This document shows, in pieces, positions 38,783 to 47,485 of a stretch of 64,000 nucleotides of DNA. How positions within the stretch are numbered: the stretch's first letter is position 1; each line of letters opens with the position of its first letter. Position numbers and translations under genes: made by a program. The stretch is taken from NCBI GenBank assembly GCA_005503215.1, contig SCNS01000007.1, positions 124,001 through 188,000 of the forward strand, given 5' to 3'. Source of the DNA: Sphingomonadaceae bacterium 3R27C6 (lineage in GTDB: Bacteria > Pseudomonadota > Alphaproteobacteria > Sphingomonadales > Sphingomonadaceae). Below the pieces are notes generated by a model, which worked only from the letters and a program-made list of their open reading frames with translations, had not been told where the DNA came from and did not search any database.

Positions 38783-39918
38783 GCCTGACGGCGCCCTTCG
38801 GGATCGAAACGATGCGAAGGCGGCACGTCGACCGCGGGCGGCGCCGTGCCTTCGGCGGCCGCGCGTTCGAGCTGAAAGACGAAGGCGAGCACGGTGGCGA
38901 CCGCGACGAACAATTCTTCGGGGATCACACGGCCGGCGCGCGCGGTGAAATAGATGGCGCGCGTGAGCGCCGGATATTCGAGCAGCGGGACATTGGCGCC
39001 GCGCGCCAGCTCGCGGATCGACAGCGCGACATCGCCGCGCCCGCGCGCGACGACGACGGGCGCCGCATCGACCCCGGGACGATAGCGCAGCGCGACCGAG
39101 AAATGCGTCGGGTTGGTCAGGACGACGGTCGCGTCGGACACCGCCTTGCGCGCCGAACCGCTCAATATGTCGTGCGCGCGCTGGCGCTGCGCCTGCTTGA
39201 GTTCGGGGGCGCCGTCGGACTGGCGCATTTCCTCTTTCACTTCCTGCTTGCTCATCATCAGCCGCTGGTTGCGCTGGAACCATTGCACCGGCACGTCGAT
39301 CAGCGCGATGACGACCAGCCCGCCGGCGAGCGTCAGCATCGCATGGCCGATTTCCTTTCCGGCCAATCCGATCGCGGCGATCAGGTCGGTCGAGGCCATC
39401 GTCATGATCGCGGGCAGGCTGTTCAGGACGAGCCAGTAGCCGATGGTGCCGAGCAGCAGCACTTTGGCGAGCGCCTTGCCGAGCTCGGTGACGCCCTGCA
39501 TCCCGAACATGCGCTTGAGCCCGGCCATCGGGCTCATGCGATTGCCCTTGAAGTGAAGCGCCTTGCCGCGCCAGCCCATCGAACCGAGCATCGCGGGACC
39601 GGCGACCGCGGCGCCGAGCGCGAGCGCGAACAGGCTCGCGAGCGGCAGCAGGATTTCGGCGCCGTTGCGCATCAGCGCCTCGGCGGGCGCAAAATCGGCG
39701 ACGTCGGCGGCGGTCAGGGTCAGACCGCGGCGCACGAGGTCGCCCGCCGACTGGACGAACCATCCCCCCGCGGCGACCATCCAGCCCGCGGCGGCGAGCA
39801 TCATCAGCGCGGTGGCGAGTTCGCGCGACATCAGCACATCGCCCTCGCGCGCCGAGTCCGACAGCTTCTTCGCCGTCGGCTGTTCGGTTTTCTGGTCCTT
39901 CTCGGTCGTGCCCGCCAT
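38779..39918 (-). CDS. flhB: Flagellar export gate switch protein FlhB
   Basis: A 379-residue protein with four membrane helices in the first 210 residues and a cytoplasmic tail with the autocleavage motif NPTH at 269-272, the same numbering as in enteric FlhB. Cleavage there switches export from rod/hook to filament substrates. TEQPTAKKLSDSAREGDV at the N-terminus is also typical. It is last in the fliE-to-flhB gene string, three bases after fliR. Confidence 0.97.
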   Translation of the reverse strand: MAGTTEKDQKTEQPTAKKLSDSAREGDVLMSRELATALMMLAAAGWMVAAGGWFVQSAGDLVRRGLTLTAADVADFAPAEALMRNGAEILLPLASLFALALGAAVAGPAMLGSMGWRGKALHFKGNRMSPMAGLKRMFGMQGVTELGKALAKVLLLGTIGYWLVLNSLPAIMTMASTDLIAAIGLAGKEIGHAMLTLAGGLVVIALIDVPVQWFQRNQRLMMSKQEVKEEMRQSDGAPELKQAQRQRAHDILSGSARKAVSDATVVLTNPTHFSVALRYRPGVDAAPVVVARGRGDVALSIRELARGANVPLLEYPALTRAIYFTARAGRVIPEELFVAVATVLAFVFQLERAAAEGTAPPAVDVPPSHRFDPEGRRQA

Positions 39919-39921
39919 CGC

Positions 39922-40701
39922 TCAGATTCCCGCGACCATGCGCGCGGCGTCGAGCGCGTCGGACAGGATGCGCGCGATCGCCTCGGCCATCGCCGGCGTC
40001 GCGACGCCGAGCAGCACGATCCCGGCGAGCAGGGTCGCCGGAATGCCGACCGCGAACAGGTTCAGCGCCGGCGCCGAGCGGCCGATGACCCCCATGATGA
40101 TCTGGACGAGGATCAGCACGAAGCCGACCGGCATCGCGATGGTGAGCCCCGCCGCGAACATCAGGCTGCCGAAACGGATCAGCCCGCCGATCGCGTCCCA
40201 CGACGGAAAGGCGTTGCCGGGGGGGAGCGCGGTGTAGCTGCTCACGATGATGTCGATCAGCACGAGGTGGCCGTCGGCGGCGAGGAAGAGCGCGGTGGCC
40301 ATCATCGACAGGAACTGGCCGATCGCCGAACTCGATGCGCCGCTCAGCGGGTCGACCATCGATGCGAAGCCGAGCCCCATCGCGTTGCTGATCGCCTCGC
40401 CCGCGAGCAAGGCGGCGGCGAGACCCATCTGGAGCACGAAGCCCATCGCGAGGCCGATCACAACCTCGCCAATGATGAGGAAAAAGCCCGGGACCGACAC
40501 GATCCCTTCGGGCGGCAGCGCCATGCCCGACGCCGCGACCGCGGGCACCCCGACCGCGAGCGCGATCACCAGCCGCAACTGCACCGGCACGCTCGTCGCG
40601 CCGAACACCGGCGCGGCGATGAAGGCGGCGCCGGGACGGATCATCCCCAGCATCCACAGCTGGAGCATCGCCTCGATATTCGGGATGTCGGCGGGATTCA
40701 T
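39922..40701 (-). CDS. fliR: Flagellar export gate protein FliR
   Basis: A 259-residue membrane protein with several hydrophobic helices and the FliR-type sequence (MIRPGAAFIAAPVFGATSVPVQLRLVIALAVGV; EAISNAMGLGFASMVDPLSGASSSAIGQF; PVGFVLILVQIIMGVIGRSAPALNLFAVGIPA). It forms the core gate with FliP and FliQ. Length is normal. Starts seven bases after fliQ. Confidence 0.96.
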   Translation of the reverse strand: MNPADIPNIEAMLQLWMLGMIRPGAAFIAAPVFGATSVPVQLRLVIALAVGVPAVAASGMALPPEGIVSVPGFFLIIGEVVIGLAMGFVLQMGLAAALLAGEAISNAMGLGFASMVDPLSGASSSAIGQFLSMMATALFLAADGHLVLIDIIVSSYTALPPGNAFPSWDAIGGLIRFGSLMFAAGLTIAMPVGFVLILVQIIMGVIGRSAPALNLFAVGIPATLLAGIVLLGVATPAMAEAIARILSDALDAARMVAGI

Positions 40702-40708
40702 TCCCGGA

Positions 40709-40978
40709 TTACTTCACCAGGCTGGGGATTTGGGCGAAGATTTCGCGGGTGAAATCGGTGAGCAGAACAAGGATACTGCCCCCGAAGATCGCGAGGCAGA
40801 TCGCCGCGACGATCAGCTTGGGCACAAAGGTCAGCGTCTGTTCGTTGATCGACGTCGCCGCCTGCACCATGCCGAGCAGCACGCCGATGACGAGCACGGG
40901 CAGCAGCAAAGGCGCCGAGGCGAGCGCGAGAATCCACAGCGATTGCTGCGCGACCCCGATGAAATAGTCGGCCTCCAC
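40709..40978 (-). CDS. fliQ: Flagellar export gate protein FliQ
   Basis: An 89-residue protein with two membrane helices (about 14-38 and 52-74) and the FliQ pattern (LLLPVLVIGVLLGMVQAATSINEQTLTFVPKLI). It begins with GTG. It packs around the FliP/FliR core of the export gate in the inner membrane. It follows fliP by four bases. Confidence 0.95.
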   Translation of the reverse strand: MEADYFIGVAQQSLWILALASAPLLLPVLVIGVLLGMVQAATSINEQTLTFVPKLIVAAICLAIFGGSILVLLTDFTREIFAQIPSLVK

Positions 40979-40982
40979 CGCG

Positions 40983-41753
40983 TTAACTCACGAAAGAGGA
41001 AGCGAGCGAGCCCATCGTCAATGCCCAGCCGTCGACGAGAACGAAGAGCAAGAGCTTGAACGGCATCGATATGATCGTCGGCGACAACATCATCATACCG
41101 AGCGACATCAGTGCCGAAGCGACGATCAGGTCGATGACGAGGAAGGGCAGGAAGATCAGGAAGCCGATCTGGAACGCGGTCTTGAGCTCGCTGGTGACAA
41201 AAGCGGGCAGCAGGATCGAGAAGGGCACGTCCTTCGGGCTCGCATAGGTCGGCGCCTTGGCGATCTTGGCGAACATCATCAGGTCGGTCTTGCGCGTCTG
41301 CTTCATCATAAAGCCGTGGAGCGCGACGCCCGAGCGCGATACCGCCTCGCCGATATCGATCTGTTCCTGGCCATAAGGTTCGATCGCGACGCGATTCACT
41401 TCGCTGATCACCGGCGCCATCACGAACAGCGAGAGGAAGAGGCTCAAACCGACGAGCACCTGGTTCGGCGGCGTTTGCTGCAGACCCAGCGCGTGGCGCA
41501 GGATCGACAGCACGATGATGATGCGCGTGAAGCTCGTCATCATCAGCAGCAGCGACGGCAGCACCGTCAGCAGGCTCATCAGGACAAGAATCTGGAGCGA
41601 CAGGCTCAAGGGACGGCCATCGCCGCCGATTTCGCCGACCGCGCGGCTCAGCCCGTCGGCGGCCTGCGCATAGGCGGCGGGCGCGGCACAGAGCAGCGCG
41701 GCGCCGCCGGCGAGCGCCGCGGCGCGCAGCCAGAAGCGGCGATCAGTCCGCAT
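40983..41753 (-). CDS. fliP: Flagellar export gate protein FliP
   Basis: A 256-residue protein with a cleavable signal peptide (about 1-29, ending AAYAQA) and four later helices. It shows FliP signatures TVLPSLLLMMTSFTRIIIVLSILRHALGLQQTPPNQVLVGLSLFL and LLPAFVTSELKTAFQIGFLIFLPFLVIDLIVASALMSLGMMML. FliP forms the pentameric ring of the export gate. The start overlaps the fliO stop by 11 bases. Confidence 0.97.
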   Translation of the reverse strand: MRTDRRFWLRAAALAGGAALLCAAPAAYAQAADGLSRAVGEIGGDGRPLSLSLQILVLMSLLTVLPSLLLMMTSFTRIIIVLSILRHALGLQQTPPNQVLVGLSLFLSLFVMAPVISEVNRVAIEPYGQEQIDIGEAVSRSGVALHGFMMKQTRKTDLMMFAKIAKAPTYASPKDVPFSILLPAFVTSELKTAFQIGFLIFLPFLVIDLIVASALMSLGMMMLSPTIISMPFKLLLFVLVDGWALTMGSLASSFVS

Positions 41754-42021
41754 GGAAGTCGCCTTGGCTGTCGTCGGCGATCCGCGTGATGCCGTTGCGC
41801 GACACCGCGATCAGCACGCGCTGTCCGGCAAATTCGACGACCGCGAGCTTCGATCCCGGACCGAGCGGCAGCACATCGATCATTTCGACGGCGCGCGCCT
41901 TGGCTGCGCCGCCGCCAAACGGCACGCCCATCTGGACGCGCTTCCACAGCCACAGGCTGCCCCACGCCATGCCGCCGACAAGCGGCAGCAGGATGAGCAG
42001 GCGGAGGATATATTCGAACAT
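41743..42021 (-). CDS. fliO: Flagellar biosynthesis protein FliO
   Basis: A 92-residue protein with one N-terminal membrane helix (about 5-25, LLILLPLVGGMAWGSLWLW) and a short cytoplasmic domain with KARAVEMIDVLPLGPGSKLAVVEFAGQRVLIAVSRNGI. That stretch is the FliO core. It assists assembly of the FliP ring. It lies between fliN and fliP and overlaps both. Confidence 0.9.
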   Translation of the reverse strand: MFEYILRLLILLPLVGGMAWGSLWLWKRVQMGVPFGGGAAKARAVEMIDVLPLGPGSKLAVVEFAGQRVLIAVSRNGITRIADDSQGDFHAD

Positions 42022-42356
42022 CAGGCTCTCCGCTCGAAACCTTCGAGCCCGCGCGCCGGCGCGACGACTTCGGCGACCTGGATGCCATAACGGCCGTCGA
42101 TGCTGACGATCTCGCCCTTCGCGATGAGGGTGCCGTTCGCATAGATGTCGAGCAGATCGGTCGCGGCGCGGTCGAGTTCGATCACACTGCCTTCGTCGAT
42201 CGCGAGCAGTTCGGAGAGCGTCATCGAGGTCGACCCGACCTCGACCGACACGCGCAGCGAAACGCCGGCGAGCAGGTCGAAATTGGGCGCGGCGGCGATG
42301 CTCTTGTCGCGCCGGTCGGCGCGCGCGACCTTCGGGGCGTCGCTGATATCAGTCAT
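42021..42356 (-). CDS. fliN: Flagellar switch protein FliN
   Basis: A 111-residue protein with a variable N-terminus and the SpoA domain (DLLAGVSLRVSVEVGSTSMTLSELLAIDEGSVIELDRAATDLLDIYANGTLIAKGEIVSIDGRYGIQVAEV). It forms the lower C ring and docks FliH. The start overlaps fliM by 8 bases; the stop overlaps the fliO start by one. Confidence 0.95.
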   Translation of the reverse strand: MTDISDAPKVARADRRDKSIAAAPNFDLLAGVSLRVSVEVGSTSMTLSELLAIDEGSVIELDRAATDLLDIYANGTLIAKGEIVSIDGRYGIQVAEVVAPARGLEGFERRA

Positions 42357-43299
42357 GGTCCGGTCCTTTTTCGATATGTTCGATCATGATTGCGGCGTTG
42401 CCATTGGCTTCGCCGATGCTGCCGAGCGCGAAGCTGCGCCCGGCGACGGTCACCGGCACATGGCGCGGCATATTGAGCGGAATGATGTCGCCAACCTCGA
42501 GCGCGAGCAGCTTGACGAGGCTGATCTCAGGACGCGCGAGCACCGAGCGGACGGGCATGCGCACGTCGCGCAGTGCCTTGTCGAGCGCGCCCGACCAGGC
42601 CGGATCGGCGCCGCCACTACCCGGCATGTCGGGAAGCAGTTCGTCGCCCGCGATCCCGCGCAGCGCGGCGACCGGGTAAGCGCACATGATCGTCCGGCCC
42701 TCGAACGGGGCACCGCGCAGCGTGAAGCGCTGGACGAACAATTCATCGTCGGCGCGCACCGCGGCGAGCTTGGCGGGGTCGGCGGTGACGCAATCGAGTT
42801 CGGGTTCGATGGCGAGCTTGCCGCGCCATGCGGCGGCGAGCTGCATCCCGATGTCGCGGCCGAGGCGCGCCGCGAAGCGATCCTCGGCATCGGTCAGTTC
42901 CTCGCGCTCGGCGGCGAGCTGGCCGCGGCCGCCATAAAAGATATCGACGAGCTGGAGCAGCAGCGAGCGCGAGCCCGCGAGCATCACCGGGCCCTTGAGC
43001 GGCGGCGCGTGATAGCGCCAGAAGATCGCCGGGGCCGCCGACGCGCTCCACTCGGCAAAGCTGATCTGTTCGGCGCCCGACCGTTCGATCTGAATCGCCG
43101 GCGCGCCGAGCGCGCGGACGAGGTCGCGCAGGCTGCGCGCAAACTGGTTCGCCACGCCCTCGAGCGCGGGAAAGGCATAGCCGTCCGCTGCCCTGCGCAG
43201 CAGCAGCGACTCCTTCGTCTCCGCGGGCGCGGCCGCAGCTGCGGGTGCAGGTGCGGCCGGTGCCTTCACGGCTTTGACGGTTTTCGTGCTGGTGGTCAC
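42349..43299 (-). CDS. fliM: Flagellar switch protein FliM
   Basis: A 316-residue protein starting with GTG, overlapping the fliL stop as GTGA. The middle CheC-like domain and the C-terminal SpoA domain (about 235-310) are recognisable. The N-terminal region is an Ala/Pro/Lys-rich linker (KAVKAPAAPAPAAAAAP). The EIDDLL-type CheY-binding motif found in enteric FliM is not visible. No chemotaxis genes occur in this window, so how CheY-P reaches this motor is open. Confidence 0.92.
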   Translation of the reverse strand: MTTSTKTVKAVKAPAAPAPAAAAAPAETKESLLLRRAADGYAFPALEGVANQFARSLRDLVRALGAPAIQIERSGAEQISFAEWSASAAPAIFWRYHAPPLKGPVMLAGSRSLLLQLVDIFYGGRGQLAAEREELTDAEDRFAARLGRDIGMQLAAAWRGKLAIEPELDCVTADPAKLAAVRADDELFVQRFTLRGAPFEGRTIMCAYPVAALRGIAGDELLPDMPGSGGADPAWSGALDKALRDVRMPVRSVLARPEISLVKLLALEVGDIIPLNMPRHVPVTVAGRSFALGSIGEANGNAAIMIEHIEKGPDHD

Positions 43300-43901
43300 T
43301 GAATCACCAGGCTCGTGAAATAAACATTGTCGATGCCCCCGAAACCTTCCTTGTCGCGCAGCACATCGTTGATCGCGGCCGTCAACTGACGCTGCAGCCG
43401 CTGTTTCCCCTGCGATGTGGAGAGCAATGCCGGATCCTGTTCGGCGAGCACCATAAGCACGACCGAACGGATCGGAACAGCCTGCCGTTTGATATTATTG
43501 ATAACCTTGCCGTCGTAGAAGGTCGACAGGCTGATACCGACCTGCAGGAACCCCGACCCGTCGGCGAGGTTCGTCGTAAAGCTGTCGGCGATCGGGTAAT
43601 AGGTGATCTCATATTTCTTGGCGTCGACCTTATACTTGTCGTTCGGGACCGACACCGTGCCGACCTTTGGCGGGGCTTCCTTGTCGTCGCCTTCGGCGGC
43701 GGGTTCGGGGTCATCCTTGCTGCGCACGACGAGCTTGGGATAATTATCCTCGGGCTTCGCTTCGTGCGCCTGCAGCGCGCCGAAATAGATACCCGCACCC
43801 GCGCCCGCGCCGATCAGCGCGATCGCGGCGACGCTGATCAGCAGCAGCTTCTTGAACTTGCCCTTTTTCTTGGGGGCGCCTTCGACAATATCCTTGGCCA
43901 T
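43296..43901 (-). CDS. fliL: Flagellar basal body-associated protein FliL
   Basis: A 201-residue protein: Lys-rich cytoplasmic N-terminus (KKKGKFKK), one membrane helix (about 18-38) and a periplasmic domain with YPIADSFTTNLADGSGFLQVGISLSTFYD. That domain is the FliL stomatin-like fold. It forms a ring around the stator and helps activate it. It follows fliK by 17 bases. Confidence 0.93.
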   Translation of the reverse strand: MAKDIVEGAPKKKGKFKKLLLISVAAIALIGAGAGAGIYFGALQAHEAKPEDNYPKLVVRSKDDPEPAAEGDDKEAPPKVGTVSVPNDKYKVDAKKYEITYYPIADSFTTNLADGSGFLQVGISLSTFYDGKVINNIKRQAVPIRSVVLMVLAEQDPALLSTSQGKQRLQRQLTAAINDVLRDKEGFGGIDNVYFTSLVIQ

Positions 43902-43918
43902 GGTGGGACCCTTTCTGA

Positions 43919-45115
43919 TCAGGCGAAGCGGCCGCGGCGGTCGGCGGCGCGGTCTTCGTCACGCGGCTCGGCGCGTTCGGTGGCGGTTTCGATAAGATGT
44001 GCGGGGTCGGCCGCGGCGGCGCGGCCCTGGCCCTGGCTTTGGGACTGGCGTCCGGTCTCGCCCGGCGTGCAGGTCACTTCGGCGCCGGCGACGCGGACGC
44101 CCTGCTGGCGGAGTTCGTCGACGAGGCGGCCCTGCGCGGCGGTAACGATCGTTGCGGTCGCTTCGTGACGCGTGTCCATCTTCAGCGACACGCCCTCGTC
44201 GCCCATCTGCATCGCGACATCGAGACGGCCGAGATGCTTCGGCATCAGACGAAAGCTGATGTCGCCGCTCTCCGACTTGGTCGCGGCGATGTCGCGCGCG
44301 AGCTGGTCGATCCATGCACCGTCGCTGTCCATGTCGAGCACGCGTTCGGCGATCACCACGGGCGCGGCTGCTTCGGCGAGCGTCGCGGCACCCTGTGCGG
44401 CGGGCTGCGCGAAGAGGATCGTCATCGACGGCGCCGTTTCGACGGGCTTGGCGACGGGTGCCTCGGCTCCGGGGAGGATCGGCATCGCGGCATCGCGCGG
44501 GCGCGCGGCAACGGGAAGCGCGGGGGCGCTGGTGTCGGCCGGAACCGCCGCGGCTTCCGCCGGTTTCGCGGGTTTTGCGGCGGCAGGGATCGTGGAGGCG
44601 GCTTTTGCGGCGGCAGGGGTTGCGGCGGGAATTGCGGCCGCGACGATCGCGGCCCAATTCGTGGCCGGCGCAGCCGCCACAGACTCGCCGGGCGCCGCCG
44701 TGTCGGGCGATGCGGCATCCGCTTCGGGCTTGGCCGCAACGGGCTTGCCAGACGTCTGTGCGGGCGCGGCGCCGGGGATGCTGCCGTTCAGCGCGATCAG
44801 CAAGTTCGCGGCCAGCGCTGCGGGATCGGCTTTGGCCGGCTCGGCCTTCACCGCGGGGGTTTCGACGGTGACGCCCGTTTCGACGGGGGCTTCGACCTGC
44901 GGGGCCGCGGCATCGACGGCCGGCGCGGGATCGATTTTGATCGTCGCGACGGCAGCATTCGCGACCGGCGCGACGGCGACCGGAGCGGCGGCGAGCAGCT
45001 GGTCGAAACCGCCTTCGCCGCCACCCTCGGGAAGCTGCCCGATGTTGGCGAGGAAGGTCGCGAAGCCCGCGGGCATGGCGCCCTGTGCGGAGGGGAGGGA
45101 GGGCGCACTCATCAT
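43919..45115 (-). CDS. fliK: Flagellar hook-length control protein FliK
   Basis: A 398-residue protein starting at the ATGATG that overlaps the fliJ stop. The long Ala/Pro-rich disordered middle acts as the molecular ruler. The C-terminal globular domain (SGDISFRLMPKHLGRLDVAMQMGDEGVSLKMDTRHEATATIVTAAQGRLVDELRQQGVRV) interacts with FlhB. It measures the hook and triggers the FlhB switch. The low-complexity middle explains the poor conservation of this gene. Confidence 0.93.
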   Translation of the reverse strand: MMSAPSLPSAQGAMPAGFATFLANIGQLPEGGGEGGFDQLLAAAPVAVAPVANAAVATIKIDPAPAVDAAAPQVEAPVETGVTVETPAVKAEPAKADPAALAANLLIALNGSIPGAAPAQTSGKPVAAKPEADAASPDTAAPGESVAAAPATNWAAIVAAAIPAATPAAAKAASTIPAAAKPAKPAEAAAVPADTSAPALPVAARPRDAAMPILPGAEAPVAKPVETAPSMTILFAQPAAQGAATLAEAAAPVVIAERVLDMDSDGAWIDQLARDIAATKSESGDISFRLMPKHLGRLDVAMQMGDEGVSLKMDTRHEATATIVTAAQGRLVDELRQQGVRVAGAEVTCTPGETGRQSQSQGQGRAAAADPAHLIETATERAEPRDEDRAADRRGRFA

Positions 45116-45558
45116 ACCGCGCCACCTTCGATCAGGCGCAGGCGCATGCCGGTGCGCGGGCGGTGCGGGCGGTTGGCGTCGTCGCGGCGTTCCTGCTCGA
45201 CCTGCGCCGCCTTGCGGCTGCGTTCGTACAGGCGGACCGCCGATTCTTCCCTGACCATCGCGCTCTGCGCCAGCGCGCCGGCCTGGTCGCGGCGCTCGCT
45301 CGCACCCGCCAGCGGCGCGGTCAGGCTTTCCTGCGCGATGTCGAGCCGCATCGCGAGTTCGCCGATCGTGTTGAGCGCGCGGCCGGCGACGGCACCCTTC
45401 GCCATCGCGAGGTCGACGCGCAGCGTTTCGAGCCGCTTTGCCAGTTCGACGAGGTTCGCGAGTTCGCCATTGGCGCGCGCCAGATTGGCCTCCGCCTGCT
45501 GATGTTCGACGGAGCGCACGCGGATGATACGTTTGCGGCGTGCGGTACGGGCGTTCAT
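45112..45558 (-). CDS. fliJ: Flagellar export protein FliJ
   Basis: A 148-residue all-helical protein with two long coiled-coil stretches (VEHQQAEANLARANGELANLVELAKRLETLRVDLAMAKG and REESAVRLYERSRKAAQVEQERRDDANR). It is the stalk of the FliI ATPase complex and links it to FlhA. The name rests on length, coiled coils and position between fliI and fliK. The start overlaps the fliI stop. Confidence 0.85.
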   Translation of the reverse strand: MNARTARRKRIIRVRSVEHQQAEANLARANGELANLVELAKRLETLRVDLAMAKGAVAGRALNTIGELAMRLDIAQESLTAPLAGASERRDQAGALAQSAMVREESAVRLYERSRKAAQVEQERRDDANRPHRPRTGMRLRLIEGGAV

Positions 45559-46886
45559 GCGGAATATCCTTCAATCAGGGCTTGGCGGGAAATATCGAAA
45601 TCGACCTGCGCCTTGGCAGGCTGCGAAACATAGGCGAGCTGGTCGGCGTGGCGCGCGATCGCGGTGTCGAGCACCGGATCGGCGCCGGCGACGTACGCGC
45701 CCATCAGCATCAGATCGCGATTCTCTTCATAGAGCGACCAGAGCTGGCGGAAGCGCGCGGCGGCGGCGGCATGTTCGGGATCGACCGAATCGACCATCGT
45801 GCGCGACAGCGAGCGCGCGACGTCGATCGCCGGATAGACGCCCTGTTCGGCGAGCTGGCGCGACAGGATGATATGGCCGTCGACGATCGCGCGCGCGCTG
45901 TCGACGACGGGGTCGTCGATGTCGCCGCCATCGGCGAGCACGGTGTAGAGCGCGGTGACCGATCCGCCGGTTTCGCGGTCGATGCCGGCGCGTTCGCACA
46001 GCGAGGGGATGAGCGCGAACACCGACGGCGGATAACCCTTCATCGTCGGCGGCTCGCCCAAGGTCAGCCCGATCTCGCGCTGCGCATGCGCGACGCGGGT
46101 CAGGCTGTCGATCAGCAGCAGCACCTTCTTGCCCTCGGCGCGAAAGGCTTCGGCGATTGCGGTCGCGCGCATCGCGGCGCGCAGGCGGAGGAGGGGCGGA
46201 TGGTCGGCGGGAACCGCGACGACGACCGATTTCTTGCGGACTTCGGGGGGCAGCTTGGTCTCGACGAAGTCGCTGACCTCGCGGCTGCGCTCGCCGATCA
46301 GCCCGACGACGATGACGTCGCATTCGGTGCCGGCGATCATCTGGCCCATCAGGACCGACTTGCCGACGCCCGAGCCCGCGATGATCGCGACGCGCTGGCC
46401 TTCGCCGACGGTGAGCAGGCCGTTGATCGCGCGCACGCCCATGTTGAGCGGCTTGGTGACACGCCCGCGGCGCAGCGGGTTGACCTTGCGGCCGGCGAGC
46501 GGCCACTGGAATTGCGACTTGATCGCGGGGCGGCCGTCGAGCGGATTGCCCTGCGCATCCATGATGCGGCCGAGCAGCGCCTTGCCGACGGGGACCATCG
46601 AGCTGGCGCCGTGCGGCTCGACCGGCGCGCCGGTGACGAGCGGCTTGTTCATGTCGAAGGGCAGGACGAGGCTGCGGTGACCGCGAAAGCCGACGACCTC
46701 GCCATAGACATAGTCGTTGTCGGCCGACTTGATGCGGACGTTGCTGCCCAGCGGCTGGGGGAAACCCGAGACTTCGAGCATGATCCCCTCGTGCGCGACG
46801 AGCGTGCCGATGCGGCGCGGGCTGGCGCCCGCGAGGTCGACGGGGTCGAGCAGCTGCTGCGCGCTCATGGCGAGGCGGCGCGTCAT
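45555..46886 (-). CDS. fliI: Flagellar export ATPase FliI
   Basis: A 443-residue ATPase with Walker A GSGVGKS (171-177), Walker B (VLLLIDSLTR), the catalytic Glu in GERSREV and the F1-beta-like C-terminal domain. I chose the ATG at 46886, which overlaps the fliH stop (ATGA). It powers unfolding and delivery of export substrates. Length and motifs are standard. Confidence 0.97.
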   Translation of the reverse strand: MTRRLAMSAQQLLDPVDLAGASPRRIGTLVAHEGIMLEVSGFPQPLGSNVRIKSADNDYVYGEVVGFRGHRSLVLPFDMNKPLVTGAPVEPHGASSMVPVGKALLGRIMDAQGNPLDGRPAIKSQFQWPLAGRKVNPLRRGRVTKPLNMGVRAINGLLTVGEGQRVAIIAGSGVGKSVLMGQMIAGTECDVIVVGLIGERSREVSDFVETKLPPEVRKKSVVVAVPADHPPLLRLRAAMRATAIAEAFRAEGKKVLLLIDSLTRVAHAQREIGLTLGEPPTMKGYPPSVFALIPSLCERAGIDRETGGSVTALYTVLADGGDIDDPVVDSARAIVDGHIILSRQLAEQGVYPAIDVARSLSRTMVDSVDPEHAAAAARFRQLWSLYEENRDLMLMGAYVAGADPVLDTAIARHADQLAYVSQPAKAQVDFDISRQALIEGYSA

Positions 46887-47485
46887 GCGGCGTGTTCCGT
46901 ACCGAGCGCGGTGCGCAGTTCGTCGAGATAGACGGCGCGGCCATGTTCGATCCAGCCGGTCGAGGTTTCGAGCCGGACGGTGCCGCGCATCATCGCGGGA
47001 TCGCTCTCGACCGCCATCGCCAGCGGAGCGTCGGCGAGCAGCGCGGCGTCTTCGGGATGAACCCACAGGGTGCGCGCCTTGTCGGCGTCGGCGACCATCG
47101 CGGCGGCGGTTTCGGCCTGCGCCTGCAGCCATTCGGCGTCGATCGGCGCCGTATCGACGATCTGGCGGACCAGCCGTTCGACGGTTTCGGCGATCAGCTG
47201 CGCGAGTTCTTCGCTCGGCTCGTCCTGCAGCGCTTCGGCCCCGGCGAGCAATGCGAGCAGTTGGTGACGCTCGGCAACAAAGGCGGCTTCGGCAAGGCGC
47301 TGGCCTTCGGCGAGCCCGAGCGCGAAGGGGTCTTCGAGGTCGAGTTCGTCGATGCTTTCCTGTTCGATCGCCTGCGCCGTGTAGACCGCCGGCGCGAAGG
47401 ACATCGGGCGAAAGCCGCTGCCGCGCGCCATCGCCTCGGTGAGCGAGACGGGGGCGAAGCCGGCCTGGGCGGCGCGATCAGACAT
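46883..47485 (-). CDS. fliH: Flagellar export regulator FliH
   Basis: A 200-residue protein; the acidic helical middle (ESIDELDLEDPFALGLAEGQRLAEAAFVAERHQLLALLAGAEAL) and the C-terminal domain (TVRLETSTGWIEHGRAVYLDELRTAL) fit FliH. It binds FliI and tethers it to FliN. Position between fliG and fliI supports the call. Overlaps fliG by 8 bases. Confidence 0.88.
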   Translation of the reverse strand: MSDRAAQAGFAPVSLTEAMARGSGFRPMSFAPAVYTAQAIEQESIDELDLEDPFALGLAEGQRLAEAAFVAERHQLLALLAGAEALQDEPSEELAQLIAETVERLVRQIVDTAPIDAEWLQAQAETAAAMVADADKARTLWVHPEDAALLADAPLAMAVESDPAMMRGTVRLETSTGWIEHGRAVYLDELRTALGTEHAA